A stretch of DNA of 7,369 nt, from assembly GCA_039034155.1 (NCBI GenBank), contig JBCCBI010000286.1, positions 1 through 7,369 of the forward strand, in the 5' to 3' direction. Under the pieces are notes generated by a model. It did no database searches and was not told where the DNA came from. It worked only from the letters and a program-made list of their open reading frames with translations. Of this stretch, positions 5,511-7,369 are shown in pieces. Position 1 is the stretch's first letter. Every line of letters starts with the position of its first letter. This DNA is from JBCCBI01 sp039034155 (GTDB taxonomy: Bacteria; Deinococcota; Deinococci; Deinococcales; Trueperaceae). The position numbers and the translations under genes are program-made.

Positions 5511-6185
5511 ATGGACCTGACCATCATCCTCATTGAGCAAGGCAATCGCTGCACTGAGCTGCACATTTCCGGCAACATTTACTTACCAGCAGTCTTCAAC
5601 ACACACTACAACGAAACAAAAGACGCCTACATCTTTAGCTGTGATGACAAAGGCAGTCCCTACAGGCTTGCCAAACTGATGTGTAACTACGGCTACTACG
5701 TCAACTTTGAAAGACGCCAAGCAGGTTATGACACCTACCGCAATCCAGTCTGGTTACGCGTCATGTATGCACAGTACGGCAGTTACAGCAAGATTGCTAA
5801 GGTCACCGGCATACCTGACTACACCCTGCGCAACTGGGCCCACAAACTGAGCGTTCACGTTTATCCCAGGCGCAAAGACCTCGAGAAAGGTCACGCCACT
5901 TACCGATGTCGCAACTGGCTTCTTAGCATGCTCGAGCTACACGGCAGCTACCGCAAAATTGCTCAGGCGACAGGAGTCTCAACAACCACCTTAAGTGAGT
6001 GGGGCAGGAGACACAGCATCACAAGCCGTGCTCATAAAGCTATCTCCGGAGAGATGTTGGCAAAGATTATCGCCTGGGGTGGTGGGAACCCTCCAAAGTT
6101 GCCCCGACAAGCCATTGCTGAACGTCTCGGTATTAGTCGTAGTACCGTCAGTGCCGTCCTAAAGCATTACAAGTGTTCAACGTAA
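5511..6185 (+). CDS. Protein with duplicated helix-turn-helix units
   Basis: This 224-residue protein is predicted to bind DNA. Three helix-turn-helix units can be read: residues 84-113 (YGSYSKIAKVTGIPDYTLRNW), 138-168 (HGSYRKIAQATGVSTTTLSEW) and 198-219 (RQAIAERLGISRSTVSAVLKHY). The first two are clear copies of each other, each led by a W-L-x-x-M stretch, 56 residues apart; the third is of a different, resolvase/AsnC-like type. Residues 1-75 form a separate N-terminal domain with strands and aromatic residues that is not recognised. AAAGGG at 5497-5502 is eight bases before the ATG. It stands between two terminators together with the 6342-6668 gene. A role as regulator or terminase-small-subunit/transposase-like DNA recogniser of a mobile element is possible; the sequence does not decide which. 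Confidence 0.85.
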   Translation: MDLTIILIEQGNRCTELHISGNIYLPAVFNTHYNETKDAYIFSCDDKGSPYRLAKLMCNYGYYVNFERRQAGYDTYRNPVWLRVMYAQYGSYSKIAKVTGIPDYTLRNWAHKLSVHVYPRRKDLEKGHATYRCRNWLLSMLELHGSYRKIAQATGVSTTTLSEWGRRHSITSRAHKAISGEMLAKIIAWGGGNPPKLPRQAIAERLGISRSTVSAVLKHYKCST

Positions 6186-6258
6186 CTGGATGCTGGTGGT
6201 CTCGAGTCATGAATGCTGACGCCACAAGGTCCACGAGTATGCAGTGCTGATGTTGCCA

Positions 6259-6278
6259 CTAGCACAGCCTAGCTGTGC
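6259..6278 (+). repeat. Leader hairpin motif, copy 2
   Basis: CTAGCACAGC (6259-6268) overlaps a perfect 7-bp hairpin, GCACAGC (6262-6268), loop CTA, GCTGTGC (6272-6278). It lies 63 bases before the ATG at 6342. Upstream bases also resemble the 5429-5463 region (TGACGC, GTCC, CTG in order), so the two leaders appear related. A second small stem, GCACG (6313-6317) with CGTGC (6325-6329), sits immediately before the AAGGAG ribosome site. Confidence 0.4.
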
Positions 6279-6341
6279 GGCAGAAGAAAGCAAGTTAACG
6301 GCACTCAGCCGAGCACGTGTGAGTCGTGCAAAGGAGCAAGC

Positions 6342-6668
6342 ATGATTAACGAACACATCGCTAGACTTGAAGAAGCAGCTCAGGATACAAAAACCTGCCA
6401 GCGGCTACTTGCAGAAGCAAAAGCAAAGCTGGCACATGCTCAACGCCTTCTAACAACTAGGCGTAACGCGCTCATCTTACAAGGTTTAGAAGGTAAAAAC
6501 GCTGCTGAACGTGAAGCCTGGTTACAACGCGAAACCGCAGCCGAGATGGAACTGGTTGCAGGTGCTGAAGCGTCAGTAGCTGCCAAGCAACTAGCTTATG
6601 ACCAAGAACGTATTGACTGGACGTTAGTCCGAGAGCTAGCCCCGCTGGTACTAGCGGCAACTGCCTAA
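6342..6668 (+). CDS. Small helical protein of phage/plasmid recombination-module type
   Basis: This 108-residue, almost wholly alpha-helical protein is rich in Ala, Glu, Leu and Arg. It starts at ATG with a strong AAGGAG (6331-6336) five bases ahead. Two heptad-like stretches (about residues 4-40 and 55-92) flank a short break containing GLEGKNAAEREAWLQRE (48-64). A GKN-E-R segment between two amphipathic helices recalls small proteins found beside recombination genes in phages, but no function is established for them. No signal peptide or membrane segment is present. It ends seven bases before a strong terminator and follows the helix-turn-helix gene on the same strand after a 156-bp structured leader, so it may have its own promoter. 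Confidence 0.8.
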   Translation: MINEHIARLEEAAQDTKTCQRLLAEAKAKLAHAQRLLTTRRNALILQGLEGKNAAEREAWLQRETAAEMELVAGAEASVAAKQLAYDQERIDWTLVRELAPLVLAATA

Positions 6669-6675
6669 GTCATGA

Positions 6676-6707
6676 AAAAAGACCACTTTGACGAGAGTGG
6701 TCTTTTT
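6676..6707. terminator. Strong intrinsic terminator, usable in both directions
   Basis: AAAAAGACCACT (6676-6687), loop TTGACGAG and AGTGGTCTTTTT (6696-6707) form a perfect 12-bp stem with a T-run on the plus strand and, because of the A-run, also on the minus strand. It separates the 6342-6668 gene from the ArdC-like gene, only 40 bases ahead of its start. Confidence 0.92.
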
Positions 6708-6747
6708 CCGTCTTTCGTCCTTCTCGTCCTAAGAAAAGGTGAATCTT

Positions 6748-7369
6748 ATGATAGCAGAACCCACACCCAAACGTACCAACAAAGCCGCTGAAATCCTCGC
6801 TGAAAACGTCCACAAGTTGCTCAACGCTGATGACTTCAAAGCAGCCCTCAAATTCCGCCGTACCTTCCAAACCAAGTACAGCTTCCGCAACATCTGGCTT
6901 ATCTGGGTGCAGTGTCCAACCGCCACGCTGGTAGCTGGTTACAGCAAGTGGAAAGAAGCTGGTCGTCAGGTGATGAAGGGACAGAAATCCTTGCGCATCA
7001 CCGCACCGATGGTCAGGAAAGGCGACGACGGAGAATCTGAGGTGTTCGGATTCCGCGCTGCATCTGTCTTTGATGTCTCACAAACCGAAGGTGAGCCCAT
7101 CCCAACCTTGCCAGCGCCGCAGCTGCTGCAAGGTGAACCTAAAAATGTCCAGCCAATCACACGAGCGCTCATGAGTTTTGCTAAGGCTCGAGGCATCACC
7201 GTTGAGTCAAAGAAGTTGGAAGGCACACTCGAGGGTTACTTCATCCCGAAAGACAATCACATAGTGCTGCGTGACGACCGTTCACCGTTCAATAACTTGA
7301 CTACACTCATCCACGAGCTAGCCCATGTACTCATGCATCCAGCAGGCACAAAGAAGGCAACCTACATCA
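6748..7369 (+). CDS. ArdC-like antirestriction protein with zincin metallopeptidase domain, 3' end cut by window
   Basis: 207 codons are visible from ATG 6748 (AAAAGGTG at 6734-6741 as ribosome site) and the frame runs off the right edge. Residues 12-118 match the ArdC N-terminal single-stranded-DNA-binding domain: YSFRNIWLIWVQCPTATLVAGY, then KWKEAGRQVMKGQKSLRITAPM, then VFGFRAASVFDVSQTEGEPIP, all hallmarks in the usual order. Residues 138-207 begin the metallopeptidase domain, with HELAH (189-193) giving the two zinc-binding histidines and the catalytic glutamate; the third ligand would lie beyond the window. ArdC-type proteins are carried by conjugative plasmids, integrative elements and some phages and protect incoming DNA from host restriction. 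The gene follows a terminator, so it has its own unit; no clear promoter is seen in the 40-base gap. Confidence 0.9.
   Translation, partial: MIAEPTPKRTNKAAEILAENVHKLLNADDFKAALKFRRTFQTKYSFRNIWLIWVQCPTATLVAGYSKWKEAGRQVMKGQKSLRITAPMVRKGDDGESEVFGFRAASVFDVSQTEGEPIPTLPAPQLLQGEPKNVQPITRALMSFAKARGITVESKKLEGTLEGYFIPKDNHIVLRDDRSPFNNLTTLIHELAHVLMHPAGTKKATYI

Larger units (their letters stand above)
65..7233. repeat. CTCGAG palindrome, 20 copies across the window
   Basis: Copies start at 65, 343, 464, 1498, 1903, 2668, 2730, 3180, 3639, 3738, 3783, 4003, 4803, 5085, 5345, 5880, 5931, 6201, 7187 and 7228. About 1.8 would be expected for a random hexamer in this length. Flanking bases are not conserved, so the unit is the hexamer itself. 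Thirteen are inside genes, ten of them read as Leu-Glu (CTC GAG); seven lie in about 1 kb of intergenic DNA, a higher density. None lies in the SLOG gene. This behaves like a genome-wide short palindrome of the cyanobacterial HIP1 kind. Confidence 0.7.

Noticed and set aside
5494..5520. Eight-codon leader peptide overlapping the helix-turn-helix gene start
   Set aside because: GTGAGG lies almost against its ATG, too close for a normal ribosome site, and the peptide has no notable content.

Overview
The window looks like a junction between an ordinary bacterial chromosome (about 1-3513) and a compact mobile or accessory segment (about 3900 to the right edge). By eye the GC content is near 50%. 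The taxon cannot be fixed from the sequence alone. A fused two-domain peptide-transporter ATPase, a Phd/PIN_2-type toxin-antitoxin pair and an ArdC-like gene would fit Chloroflexota, Actinomycetota or a related lineage, but this is only a guess. One trait runs through both halves: the palindrome CTCGAG occurs 20 times in 7.4 kb, where about 2 would be expected by chance.

Left half. At the left edge is the C-terminal part of a PHP-type (CehA/McbA-like) metallohydrolase (1-423). It is followed after 15 nt, in the same reading frame, by a 754-residue protein that fuses the two ATPases of an Opp/Dpp-type peptide importer (439-2703). Facing it convergently is a toxin-antitoxin operon on the minus strand: a Phd/YefM-like antitoxin (3250-3513) overlapping a PIN-domain ribonuclease (2835-3266). 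The 131-bp gap between the convergent genes holds inverted repeats and CTCGAG-headed repeats.

Middle. About 580 bp (3514-4095) contain no convincing gene but much structure: a small hairpin, a cluster of degenerate CTYRAG repeats spaced 20-25 bp, and a perfect tRNA T-arm-like hairpin on the minus strand (3901-3924). The T-arm-like hairpin could be the leftover 3' end of a tRNA at an integration site, which would put the element boundary here.

Right half. All genes lie on the plus strand in three blocks separated by two intrinsic terminators. Block one is a two-gene operon: a SLOG/DprA-like Rossmann-fold protein with very A-poor, T-ending codons (4096-4719), then an unrecognised protein whose last 45 residues resemble the first part of an RNase H fold (4722-5342). 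Block two encodes a protein with three helix-turn-helix units, two of them an internal duplication (5511-6185), then a small helical protein of phage-recombination-module type (6342-6668); both have leaders carrying the same CTAGCACAGC hairpin motif. Block three is the start of an ArdC-like antirestriction/zincin metallopeptidase (6748 to the edge), which points to a plasmid, phage or integrative element. The most interesting unexplained items are the SLOG/RNase H-like pair, the CTCGAG excess and the tRNA-like boundary.
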